From contig CM051040.1 of NCBI GenBank assembly GCA_027627225.1, forward strand, positions 28,525,634 to 28,589,633: 64,000 nucleotides of DNA. The letters are read 5' to 3'. Made by a program: the position numbers and the translations under genes. Numbering within the stretch: position 1 is the stretch's first letter; every line of letters begins with the position of its first letter. The notes under the pieces are model-generated. The model was not told the origin of the DNA. It saw only the letters and a list, made by a program, of their open reading frames with translations, and made no database searches. The stretch is from Congeria kusceri (Eukaryota > Mollusca > Bivalvia > Myida > Dreissenidae). This document shows positions 1-12,600 of the stretch, piece after piece.

Positions 1-976
1 TTTTACCAATAGATATCTTATAAGTTATGCCGTGTTTTCAATAGAATGGTCCAGTGTTATGTGTCAGACTACGAGATATTGAATAATGAATAAAAAGGTA
101 AGTGTCAGTGGCCACTCGTCTAGTTGCCAGTAAGGCACACCTTCATCAGACAACGTGAAACCACAACGGTTAATTGGAAATTAACCCTTAAAAGCGTAAC
201 AAACATTTATTACAGAAGTACGATCACACATTTAGCAGTCATTATAGCTGAGAAATATTGCTTAAATTAAAAGTATTCTTATTAACAGACACGTGTCCAA
301 ATAGATTAGAAAAATGTGGACTGGGGATTTTTAGTGACTTCTTTAACAAAAGAACTATTAAAACTGGGATCTTTATTTCTTTTATTTATTTCTTAATAGC
401 ATGTCATTAATGTATTCAAATGTTGTTGCAATTTGGTAATGAATATGTCACTCGGTAATTGGTACTGAAATATTATACAAAATAGTTAATTTATACAGTA
501 TGTCGAATAAATCACAAAGCTCAAAGTAGTTCATCAAAGAATCTATGCGATATTCGATTGAATGAAAATGCGAATATTCAAAAATCAATTGTGGTATTTG
601 ATGACATCCCTATTAAAATGTTTTTCTTTCAGGAATAGACTGTTCATAAAGTTCATCAAAGTAAGCTTTAGATTCAACTAGAGCTATCATTAAATGTATT
701 AAATACACCCACATACTGCTTTGACACAGACAATGACCTTCAATCATGACATTGACCTTTGTCAGAAAAGCATGGGTCACATACACAACACATCATCTGG
801 TCATGGGGGAGAATACCGGTAATCTAAAGTTATACAAAAATCCTTTCAGGCATTTTATATTTAGAGTGTGGAAATGAAATATGGACAGACTGACAAACAC
901 ATGTGACTTCTATATACCCCAACTTTGTCACAGAGTGTGGGTATAATCAAATATCATTGTTGTACACAAGTCATAC
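1..976. other. ACAD10-like intron at the left edge
   Basis: AT-rich, with no exon recognised. One unit of the ATCATCTGGTCATGGGG repeat is at 720-850. The next ACAD10-like exon is outside the window. Confidence 0.5.
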
Positions 977-3900
977 CTGTCATCCTCGCACAGGGCTAAC
1001 ATTTTCGGTACAGGGACCCCGTGACCTTTCACGGCCTTCATGATCCGGTACTCTCTCTCCACGGCATGGGCAGATGGCAGCAACTTGCCTGGCTGCAAGG
1101 TCAAGGTAAAACATTGCAAATATCACAAGAGCTGTGTGTAAACAGTAAGTCACATCAACATTGAAAGCAATCTTTTAAATATCAAGTTTAGTGAAGGTGA
1201 CATGAAAACCGAGAAAGCGGAAACTGCTAAAAAAGCCAATTTAAGATAAATTAAGGGGTGGCGTGTCATGAGAAAACCGGTCTTAATGCATGTGCGTAAA
1301 GTGTCGTCCCGGATTAGCCTGTGCAGTCCGCACAGGCTAAACCAGTATGGCACTTTCCGCTTTTATGGTATTTTCTGTTTCAAGGTCTCTCCTAAACATA
1401 AATCCACTGTAGGTGGAAAGTGCCGTCCCGGATTAGCCTGTGCGGACTGCACAGGCTAATCCGGGATGACACTTTACGCACATACATTAAGTCCGGTTTT
1501 CCCACGACACGCCTCAGGGCTATAACTCTGCAGTTCCCAGGGTGATTCGATTGATAGTTGAAGTTTGTTATATATTATGTACACAAACATTTTCATCAAG
1601 TTTGGTGATGATCGGATGAAAACTTTTGGACACAGAGAGCAGAGACAGCTAAAACAGCCACTTATAAAATAATTCAACTGCCATAACTCCACATTTCCTC
1701 AGGTGATTTACTGAAGATCAAACTTGGCCGACATATTATTATGCCCACAAACATTTCCATCACATCTGGTAAAGATCCGATGAAAACTGTAGGACTTAGA
1801 GAGCGAAAAAGGCACATGGTCTACATGTTTAAAAATAGTTTCTGAACATTTCAAAAGAAAAATGATAAAAACTTACAGGTTTCTTCCTGAGTACCATGTT
1901 CTTTCCTGCATACTGAATGAAGTATGTTGGGTTCGACTGGCCATGGGTGAAGCAGCGTACCACTGGCTCAACTATATAAACATGCATCAGAACGGCTGTT
2001 TGATTCATGCTTCTTCATATTTTAAAATCAACAAACTTGCTTCTTTTTTTTTCAAATCAAAAAGCTGGTCAAAGAAGCATGTTTGTGATACAAACTTACT
2101 AAAACATTAAAATGCAATTTTTTTTTTTTCTCCAATAAAGAGGCCCTTTTTCTTCTCCACAATTTGCCCATAGCCATTTTCCAACTATTTTAAACTATGT
2201 TTTCAGTTATTTGAAGAAACTAACAATTCACCCTCTAAAATGATACAGAATTTAAATTAATAAGAGGGCATTATTAAATACAAACATATGCATATCATTA
2301 AGATATTTCTGAGGTGATGTGCACCAGGTGCACCCTGGACTCTAACTGCCACAGTATTCGGACACATGCCCTCCCAAACGTATGCCCTCCCAAATACACA
2401 TGCGCAGGGACCTGGAATGAGAACCCCGATTGCCACGGTGAGAAGCGAGTGTGCCAACCACTGTGCTATCCAGACAGCCAAGTAAGTCGTACATGTGCCT
2501 ACCTGTACATATGCCACCCCGGACAGTGGCCCTCTCATTAATTGTCCACCTGGACACTGGCCCTCGCGCTTCAATTAAACTATGTTTTTTAATCCTATGT
2601 TTATAACAGTTTTAACACTTCAAGTTTTAAGATGCTAAAATTGAAAATTATCACAAAGAAGTGAGAAGATCATCAGAATAAATGAATTAAATTAAAATTA
2701 GGCTGGCCAGTGTTCAGGCGGAAAATATACGGGAGGGCCAGCGTCCGGGTGGCATATGTCAGATCGGGTTCAAAATTATTGGCAGGGCATATGCCTGGGG
2801 GGGCATGTGTCCGACATTCATCTGCCACTGACCCTTATCATGGAGCTTGAGCTCAAAGTTCAGGTAACTCTTCAATTTCTTCTCATCGAGCCTAAGTCTC
2901 ATGGGGACTGTGATTGTCCCCTCCATGTAACCCCGTAATGACAGCCCCAGGTGCTTCTCTAGGTCAAGGATAGCTTGGTCAGGGTTCTTTACCTATAAAT
3001 ATACAACTACGCATATGAATTAATTGTCATCAACTCTGGCACGATACTTACCTGTTACAGCTCGGCTTGTGCACGGTGGTCAAATCAGGCATAATTCTAT
3101 GGTTATCTCTATATGCCCACCCAATAAGAAGGAAACCATTTAAGTTAGATGTCAATTAAACCCTAACACTAACCCTAGCACTCTGCCTTCAATACCTGAC
3201 CTGGGTGTACCGGTTATAACTTAAATGCTGGATGTTTAGACATAATCATAAATCATTCTCACCAAGGCCCAAAAAATATTGTGTATTTCTCGCAATGGTC
3301 TTAAAAAGTTAGGCAGGGTTGGGATTGAGTTTTTGTCGCTAAAACTTTATGGTCGGGAGATTTTCGCTTACATACCTGGATAGTATGAATACCAAACTGA
3401 CTGGCAGCCTTCAAGTTGCCGCCAATGTCGTCCAGGAAGACACACTGTTGTCCTGTGAACCCGAGTTCACTAAGCACGATCTCGTAGATCCTGGGGTGGG
3501 GCTTCCGGTACCCAACCTTGCATGACTCCACCACCTGCCAAAAAGGGAGAGGGGCCACATTCAGAAAGTATCTTACAATGATTTTAAACTTAGTAAAATA
3601 TTCAAGGCTTGTTTCAATGATAAACGATGATTTCAGGATTATACTAAACCCAACCTTGCATGACTCCACCACCTGCACGTGACAGGGGCCACATTCAAAA
3701 ATATCTTACAATGATTTTGTCACTTAGTTAAATATTCAAGGCTCGTTTTAATGATTAGCAACTTCTAACTTGGATTTTCAACTAAAGTCAACAGTCCAAC
3801 TCTTGTTAAAAATCGTCCGCATCAAAAGCTTTAGATGTACAACAAATGAACATATCAATGGTGCCAGTTAATCCATATTCACATATTTACCATATGTAAA

Positions 3901-6086
3901 TACTGTTGAAATTACTGGGTAATCAAATGTTGAAAACTTGTTTCATATGATTTTCAATGATACAAAGATACCAATTCCTACTGAATACCCGCCCTATTGA
4001 TGGAAGGGATACATAATTTTCAATCTAAATAGGTATTACACATAGAATCACGAACATCTAGATTCATACCACATCGAAGAGTGACAAATCCAGGGGTATG
4101 AAGCTTTCTTGGTCTTTAATGTTGAACCAGTTATTCGTCAGTAGAGCTGTCTTGAGTCCCTCTGCCCTAACAGACTTTATGGCATCAATCATTTGCGGGT
4201 AGGGATGCACATACGTACGGTTGAACATAGGCATCAGGCTAGACATGTCGACTTTTTTTCCCAACTGAAAAAACAGAAAGAACCATTCAAGTTATATAAC
4301 ATGCACAAATTATTTTTGAACATGTTCCGAAAAAGAGTAAGAATTTTGTAATGCACAAATTATTTTAATAACTCTTTCCCAATAAAAGGAGTATGAAATG
4401 AACAGGCATCTAAGCACCAATACGTAGCATAAAGAAACTGCTCTACTATCTCTAGTCAAACATATGTGGCGTGTCATGAGAAAACCGGTCTTAATGCATG
4501 TGCGTAAAGTGTCGTCCCAGATTAGCCTGTGCAGTCCGCACAGGCTAATCCAAAACGACACTTTCCGCCTAAAGTGGATTTATGCTTAGAAAAGACTTCC
4601 TTGAAACAGAAAATACCATAAAAGCGGAAAGTGCCATCCCGGATTAGCCTGTGTGGACTGCACAGGCTAATCCGGGACGACACTTTACGCACATGCATTA
4701 AGACCGGTTTTCCCACGATGCGCCTCATATGTTGATGGACAGTGCTTAGCTTATTACATTGCTAGCACCAGCTTAGATCTCTGTATAAACCATGTATTGC
4801 TCTTCAAAAGGACCCTTTATGATGGCATTTTATAGTATATTAATATCTGACCAACTGATAAGACAGGTAAGTCAACAGAATTTATATACGAGGTGAAACA
4901 TAGTGTTAGATATCGGGACATGTATTAACAACTTAAATTCTATTGCCATGCAGCATTAGCTGTCAAGACATAGTATCAGATGTTTCTATAACGACTGATT
5001 TCCCACTTGTCAATACAACTGGCTCTATAAATAGACACAGACAGCAAAAAGCACCAAGTTACAATGAAGAAATGAAAATACATTGTGCTTAAATCCATAA
5101 TCAATCCACTTTACCAGCTTGGAACATTCCTCTCCAAACTGTTCTGCAAACTCCTCCATTGACAGCTTGCCCTCTTCCAGCCGCGCCCATGCCCCAAAGT
5201 TCTTGTCAGACGATATTGCCTTCCCGATTAACCCTTCGGGGAGCCCAGATGTCTGCTCAAACTCTGTCACACAAGATGATATTTAAAAAATATGTGGAAA
5301 ACCGGGCTTAATGCATGTGTGTTAAGTGTCGTTCTGGAGTCCACAGGCTGATCCGGGATGACACTTAAAGCACATGCATTAAGCCAGGTATTCCCACGTC
5401 ACGCCTCATATATTATTATACAAATATTATTTGCCAAGCAAATGTGAGACAATGATTAGAAATCATGAGTGAATCCATAAAACAGTGGTTGAAATTAGCA
5501 CAAACCAGGAAGCCCTACACTAGTAAATTTTGAACTGGGCATGCTCATATTCTTTGTTTTATATAATTTAAGTCATCTTGTAACACTTTTGTGCAAAAGT
5601 AATAAAGTAAGAATTTGGGTTTGCTTGGCCAAACTGCTACATGTCATTTTGATGACTGATATAAAAGTCTAGATGTCTGCTCAAAATCTAATAGCACGGA
5701 TGAAGATATTTCAATAATACAATTATAATATCGACAACCAATTCATTACGAGTCCACAATAAAACAGACATATTGTTACTGTGACTCCCTTAGATCTATA
5801 TACAGGCCATTGGAAATTTCTGAGTCTTATAGTAATATACTGATACAACAACAGGAAAGACTTATTTTTACTTATGCCAACATTAAAGAATGCACTTGAA
5901 TTGCAAACAATTACTTTTAAACAAAGTCAGTGGTGAAGGCAGGACTACTCCTCCCATATCAAATATCACTGCCTGTGTCTGGCGTTTCTCTGTTGCCGAT
6001 GTGCCAATGAACATTGGTCGACCAGCCGACTTCCAGTGCATGTGTTGCCATGATAACATCTTTTGTAGGCATCCAGTCCGGAACAT
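977..6086 (-). CDS. ACAD10: ACAD10-like protein, 5' part (HAD hydrolase + start of APH-like kinase domain), partial
   Basis: Seven exons read on the minus strand: 6086-5915, 5263-5115, 4264-4070, 3534-3376, 2992-2833, 1971-1877 and 1092-977. All junctions are GT/AG and the phases fit, giving ~348 residues before the left edge. The HAD motifs are complete: FDMGG (nucleophile ~Asp43), LLTNN (~Thr150), RKPHP (~Lys183) and FLDDIGGN (~Asp207/208). The kinase-like part begins with HGQSNPTY (~289), then [15 protein letters not shown] with the candidate ATP lysine, then EREYRI. This HAD-then-APH order, with the PSAHA segment, is that of vertebrate ACAD10, whose acyl-CoA dehydrogenase part would lie beyond position 1. 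ACAD10/11 proteins act in catabolism of 4-hydroxy acids; that role is family knowledge. The N-terminus is basic with no acidic residue in the first 30, compatible with mitochondrial import. A good acceptor (pyrimidine tract, then CAG at 6090-6088) lies directly before the first ATG, so an upstream 5' exon is likely and the start is not certain. The exon 2833 donor (GTCAGT) was chosen by phase and homology. Confidence 0.86.
1258..1515. mobile_element. Fold-back MITE family, copy 1
   Basis: Family description: ~265 bp; inverted ends TGAGGCGCGTCGTGGGAAAA...; next to each end a separate perfect hairpin built from GATTAGCCTGTGC / GCACAGGCTAATC; a unique middle with GTGGATTTATGTTTAGAAGA and AATACCATAAAAGCGGAAAG. 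No coding capacity. Sixteen copies in this window, in both orientations. This copy is full length. Confidence 0.9.
2300..2820. repeat. Dispersed repeat fragments in an ACAD10-like intron
   Basis: GCATATGCC, GGGAGGGC and CGGACACATGCC words in both orientations at 2310-2570 and 2700-2820 suggest a pair of inverted copies of one short repeat. It reaches to within a few bases of the exon ending at 2833, so the donor lies at its edge. Confidence 0.5.
3500..3770. repeat. Tandem duplication with ACAD10-like acceptor
   Basis: Two ~125-bp units (about 3510-3625 and 3648-3765) share CCCAACCTTGCATGACTCCA + CCACCTGC, GGGGCCACATTCA and ATCTTACAATGATTTT. The first includes the exon 3534-3376 start and its acceptor; the second carries ~22 nt of exon copy (V-V-E-S-C-K-V-G) with CAG before it. 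Confidence 0.85.
4463..4730. mobile_element. Fold-back MITE family, copy 2
   Basis: Full length, in the ACAD10-like intron; flanked by CATATG/CATATG. Confidence 0.9.
5291..5410. mobile_element. Fold-back MITE family, copy 3 (internally deleted)
   Basis: Both outer ends are present, but the middle and one inner hairpin are missing; 120 bp. Confidence 0.8.
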
Positions 6087-6087
6087 G

Positions 6088-6642
6088 CTGGGGAAAAAAG
6101 CATTTTAATCCTTCATATTTGCCATATTTTTATTTTTAGTCACTTAGTTCTGAGGAGACGGGTATAAGCTAATCTGCATGTGGACTTATATCAAATAACT
6201 GCTTTCCAAATCAATTGCAACGCAAATTTAATAACAACAACAATCCTTCCACATGGCTACATTTTTAAGTGGAAACATTATGCATTTCTTCGATAACCTG
6301 CTTGTCAACGTTCAGCAATTATCTTAATAGACTAAATCGATGGTCAGTGCACCCAATTATCAATGGTCATATCTAAATCACTGAACAGTCTCGGATATTG
6401 ATTACATGTAAAGTATATGGAGAAACTTATAAACATACACCAGAATGCTTGTTTCTTGTATGACAGTGCAGAAATTAGCATAAATGGTGTTTACTTTCAC
6501 ATGAAATGTTGAAGTTTGTTTTCTATGTCGGTGTCGATAAATAATTGCTTTGTAATAATCACAATAAAAATGGCTGCGCCCATTGTTAAAATTTTATTTG
6601 TTTTTGTTTAACCAGCAAAAAACGTCAGCATTCGCATTCAAA
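6088..6642. promoter_or_regulatory. Shared divergent promoter interval, ACAD10-like / INTS9
   Basis: About 555 bp separate the first recognised ACAD10-like exon (minus) from the INTS9 start codon (plus). Both transcription starts, and probably a 5' exon of the ACAD10-like gene, must lie here unless there are more distant upstream exons. No TATA box is convincing. A YY1-like core (AAAATGGCTGCG, 6567-6578) sits ~65 bp before the INTS9 ATG, a common position for that site in housekeeping genes. The interval is otherwise AT-rich, with no repeat that I recognise. Promoter function is inferred from gene geometry. Confidence 0.45.
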
Positions 6643-9600
6643 ATGAAACTCGTACGGTTTTAGTATATATTCATTTTTTTATTATTGCAATAAGTAATGT
6701 TGTATTTGTAGAAATAGTTAAAAGATTAAAATATTTGCTGTTTCTGCTTCATTTTATTTTAGAAATACCAGCAATAATTTATGGCAACAGATTATGTATT
6801 TGATGCATTATCACAAAGTTATGGTAGGCACTTGATCAATAAAGGGGAGATCTTATGTAGGGGTCCAGTTTAATTAGCTTAATGACAATTGGGAGAGCAC
6901 TCACCCAATAAGCAGGGATTATCCTAGAGGGCGACATGGGCGAAATCGTCGCCCAATGGTGTCTGACTTCGCCCTGTGATCTGATCAAAGCGAAATCAAA
7001 ATCGCCGAAAAATTTTCAATACTAATGCTTATTCCTCTAATCTTATGCCCACTACTGTCATGGTTTATCTGACTGTGGAGATAACGATGCTACAATTATC
7101 TATAATCGATCTGTAGACAGCGTGAGAAAGTTTGTTACACATCACTGACCTGGCATTGCGTTAATCAATCAACTAATCGGCTAAGGTTATTACAATTGCG
7201 GTTCCCGACTTCGCTTACTTGCTTTCAAAGTAAATCTGTTATTAGCAAAGGTTGTCGGGAACCAAGAAAGCGAGTGCACACTGGGCGATATGATCAACCG
7301 GTTTACACTAGAATTTACAGTCATTCAGAGTTATAATTACCGTTTTACGTACTGTAAAATAACTTAGATTCAGGCTATGAATATTTGCTATTTGCTTAAT
7401 TGCGATGTTTGACGTTAGAACTGACAATTAATTTAAAATTAAAACAAAAAGATGCACTGATAAATTATTTTCCATTTCTGCAATTAACACAATCGTAACA
7501 AACACCACGTGTGAAAAGTAACAAATGATCCATTATTTTCCATTTCCGCAATTAACACAATCGTAGCAAACACGGCGTGTGAAAAGTAACAGATAATCCA
7601 ATTCCCATTCTGTAGTAAATGACGTCATCCAAACACAAGCATTGAACAACACGCGACACCATTACAACGTTATTTCATTCTCCTGTGGTTTCTTTGTTCT
7701 GATGCCGACTAACGGCGGGAAAATTATGTTGCACGATTTCCACGTGCAGCTTGCTGACATCCATATGGTGTACAATACCGGTACTTGTCTACCTGAGCGA
7801 TGTATAATATTAGCGTTTTTAGGAGAAATATCAACGGCGTTAATAATTTACATTGTAACATTTACTCTTTATATTCTGACATTATTTGATAGGAAACCAG
7901 TGACTGCCTTATGAAGTGTAAGTATCAAAAGGAGAAGTCACTTCTCCCTAAAATTGTGGGCTAGGATGATCCCTGAATAAGATAGAGGTCCTGGTTTCTA
8001 GTCCCAGCCTGGCTTTTTGTACAGATGTCCCACCTATGCATATACATTTTGTGCTGTGACTTAAACTGGTTAACTCTCAGAGTGCCTCTGGTAATTATAT
8101 AAAATACACATGAATTTTAGGATAAATTCACACTTATGCGTGGGTGTGTATCACGTAATGTATACTGCTAATCACTAAATTAACTCGCCCTGAAAGCAAG
8201 AGGTTCGGGATTCAAATTCTGGACTGGTTGCACAATGTTCCTACCCTGTGACAACTAATGGGACTGAGTCTGATTCATTTAAAATTAAATAGCAACCCTT
8301 TATCTTGACAAATACAGTTCAAAAAGTTGGCTTAGTGCTTACACAAGGAAAAATATTGGTGGAGCAAAAGAAACACCAAAGAGTACAAGTCTGAATTCTT
8401 ATCAAACCTCACTGGCAGCATTGTTGTAAAAGGAACATGCAAATTTCACATCAAATTAAAATAAAGGGGTCAAAATTATGAACAAAAAGTCATGTTAAAA
8501 AGACATTTGAATGATTTGATAAAAATTAATATTTTTATTAGGGATGTCAACGAATAATCGAATATTTGTATACTTGACCGAATATTCGAATATTAAATGA
8601 GTATTCAAATGGCAAAAAAAATATTTAAGAAATCTCCGTAATAAACTAGTTTAATTCTATAATCTGCGATCATTATGTTTTCACAGTTACCTAATTTGAC
8701 ACGTTGACATGTTATTTAACACCATTGATACCCGTATGCGTAGTGGGAGATAACAGATTAAGCAAACTGTGACAATCGAGTCGTAAATGGACCCTAAGAA
8801 GAGACCGATATTTGCGCAGTTTGTACGTAACATTATTTGGGTGCTTAACTGAAGCTAATTGGAGACCGATGTTTTCACACTGATGCTAATTGGAGACCAA
8901 TGGTTGAACAATGTCTGGTGCATTATGCGGTTTAGTGTTACTATTAATTTAATTTCATTCCTTTAATTAACAACAACATTTTTCATGCCGACTTTAAAGC
9001 ATTTATTCGCTCAATATAACAAACAAAAATGAGTAAAACAGCACAGGTATATGTTCTATGTGTTTCCCAATTAATCTCAAAGTCTTCTCGTTCATTGAAG
9101 TGTTTATTAAATTGTCAGATTGCATTTACAAATCACCGTGCCTCCGCATAAGCCTTCAGCTGTGTGGAAGCATTTCTCATGGTCAGCCGATAAAATGTCG
9201 GCAACATGTCAGCTTTGCAATTAGAAGTTTGTGTACACATCTTGGTGTACAACCTCCAATCTCAGCAATCATCTTCTTTCAAATCACCCGTTTTTTTAAA
9301 CAAAAATCAAGTTTAGAAAATAATGAGTTGTGTTGCGTGATCTGCTCGCACCTGTGTGATATGTGACTGTCAGCAAATAGGCTGGTCTATATTTAGTTAT
9401 GTAATGTGTGTATATAACCATAGGTACAGTTGTGGAATGATTTGATGTTTTTGTGTTTTGTACGATGAAATAAGGTCATGTCTTACAATACAAGGTGCTG
9501 CTAAAATCTACTTTGTGTATTGGGTGTCTGTTTTGCGATGTTTGAAGTATATAGATCTGTTTTACTATTAATAAATGTATGACAAAGTAGATGATTCGAA

Positions 9601-12600
9601 ATAAAATCTAAGAATTGTTTTCTGTGTTGTTTTTATTATGAAATCAATGAATCGGATGATGATGATGATAATGGAAAAATTTGTATTAAATTCATTGAGT
9701 CGACAGCGATAAGAACGGTTTTTAACGACACATTAATTCGTTTACCTATTATACATCCTGGATAAATAAACAAAGACTCTGACATTTAAAAAACTAACGA
9801 ATATTCTAATATTATTATTTGAATATTGAATTCGAATATTCAAATAGCGTTTTGGTATCCGTTGCCATCCCTAATTTTTTATTGCAGAATACACAAGGTT
9901 TTATACCGTACATTTGGTATTTAATTTAGAAGTTACAGGAATGAACAACATATAGGCAATTGAAACAAAGGACGATGTGATTTGTTTATAATGTCAACAT
10001 ATTTTGAGCCAATATTATTTTAAAAGGCAACATGTATGTAAAACTCATCCAGTTCTCTGTAATCCATCATTGAAGATTTAAATTAAATAGCAATAAATCA
10101 TATAATTATTCTTTCAGTGCTGCTTGTCCAACAATCCCAGTAAACCATGCCTGGTTCTGACCTTCAAAGGGGTGACCTTGATGTTAGACTGTGGCCTTGA
10201 CCTGACCCAGCTTGTCAACTTCCTCCCCCTACCTCTAGTGGCCGGCTGGAAATGGAACAAGCTGCCAGACTGGATTCTAGCCTCTGAGAAGTTTGGGAAG
10301 CAAGGAGAAGAACTGGTAAGCTTTCACAGTGGTTCCCAAGTGGATTGTACTTATTTATTAGTGATTTGTTTGTGTGGCCATTGCTGTCAGATTTGTTTTT
10401 AAAAAAAAACAACATCACTTCCCCTGGCCAAGAATTTACTCTAGCCAAAATTGCCTTACTCCATTGCAAACATGCTTATTTTGTCTAATCTGTGTGATTT
10501 TTGTTACATGAAGACTGTTGTAGCCAAACAGAATTTTCTTTAGCTAAATATTAAAATTGGTAGTCATTAGCTAATTTGGCGAATGGAAGCGAGAACCCTG
10601 AAAAACTAGGTTAGTTGTTATGAAAACTGAAAGCACTTCTTTACCAGCAAGTAGAAAAGATAGTTTGGTCAAATACAATGTAGTTATGGTCTTGATCGTC
10701 TGTGCAGTCTGTGTACCGGTAAGTTGTACGGAGAAAGCATCTCTGTGCATATCAGTCTATATACGAGGGGCGTCGTGGGAAAACCGGTCTTATGCATGTG
10801 CGTAAAGTGTCGTCCCGGATTAGCCTGTGCAATCCGCACAGGCTAATCTGGGATGGCACTTTCCGCTTTTATGGTATTTTTTGTTTCAAGGAAGTCTCTT
10901 CTAAACATAAATCCACTGTAGGCAGAAAGTGCCGTCCTGGATTAGCCTGTGTGAACTGCACAGGCTAATCCGGGACGACACTTTACGCACATGCATTAAG
11001 TCCGGTTTTCCCTCGACGCGCCTCATATGTAGTGGTCAAAATCAGGACAAACGTGTTAGTGTTGCGATGGGCATGTTTTTAAACTTGGCTTGCTCAGATT
11101 CTCAGTTCTATATAAATGAGCTTTTAAATTGTTCTTTCTCTCAAGTAACAATACAAGCTTGCTGGCCAAACTGGTTATTGCTGTACATGGATTTACAGCT
11201 TAAAAGTATTGTTTGTTATCTGCTTATAGTATGTCTATTTTTCAGAGCCATGAACTTAAAGAATGCAGTGGACGAGTGTTCGTAACTGGAGTGTTAGAAC
11301 TGGCACCACCTGAGGTTAAATACTCATTCGTTTTGACGTGTTCTGTAAAACCGTAGCATTTCTTACATCCCCATCTTTATGTGTTTCTTCCTACCAGTGT
11401 TTGTTTGTTTGTTATTTGCACTTTCATGAATCTAATTACAGTAAGATCATATGGGGCGTGTTGTGGAAAAACCTGGCTTTATGCACATGCATAAAGTGTC
11501 ATCCAGGATCAGCCTGTAAAGTCCCCACAGGCTAATCCGGGACGATACTTTCTGCCAACAGTGGATTTGTGTTTAGAAGAGACTTCCTTGAAACAAAAAA
11601 TACCATAAAAGCGGAAAGTTTTGTCCCAGATTAGCCTGCGCTGACTGGATGACACTTTCTGCATGTGCACTAAGTGTGAGGTTTTATGCTGGGGAATAAC
11701 AATGTCTTTGAAATAATTTCTTTGTCACTGGAACAGAACAATTACTGAAATGGCACAAATATCAACTGGCCTTGTTTTTACTTGATATTTTAAACAAAAT
11801 TATTTGCATGAATTACTTGTACATTCTGCTTGTTTTAACAACATGTCATGACCCTGTTTTAGATGTCAAAATTGGACCTATCCCAGGTAGACGCCATCCT
11901 CATTTCCAACTCCGCTAGCATGCTATACATCTGTAAGAATTGATTGTGGTTTTAATAATTTAATGGTTTGACGTAGGCCAGATAGCTTCAAAAACATACA
12001 TTTTACAGTGCTTTTGCTTTAATGGCTTTGACCTGTGCCGACCCTGTTTCAGATGTCTATGGTGGATCTGTCCCAGGTGGATGCGATTCTCATATCAAAC
12101 TCTGCCAGCATGCTGGCCCTGCCTTTCATCACTCAGTACACTGGATTCAGGGGGGAGATCTTCTGTACAGACCCAACCCTACAGATTGGAAAGTGGGTAT
12201 TCATTTAGGAATACTCAGTCTGAAAAATAGTATAATTTATTACCTACTTTACTATATTAATGATAATTGAGCGTTTTTAATCTGTTTACCACTCAGCTGA
12301 AACAAGCTCCTCCCAACATGCAACATTTTGTGATGTTATATATTTTTTGTTCTTTATGTTGCCCTAATCATTATTCAAAGGGGAACAACATGCACAGAAC
12401 GTTACGCAATGTAACTTTATAGGAACACTGACTGCTGCTGACTGTTACAAGCAGCTAGGACCCAGGATAATTATTGTTCTATTTTGTAAATGTGAGTCAC
12501 AACTATCATTATATTAGTTTTCATGGAAAATATATAAAAAAAAATTGTTCTTTTTGTTTAGTATTAGAAGTAGGTATTAAACCGATATTTAATTGGCATT

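Noticed and set aside
7642..7914. 90-codon open frame with a hydrophobic C-terminal segment in INTS9 intron 1
   Set aside because: No recognisable homology, no splice or poly(A) support; plausible by chance in AT-rich sequence.
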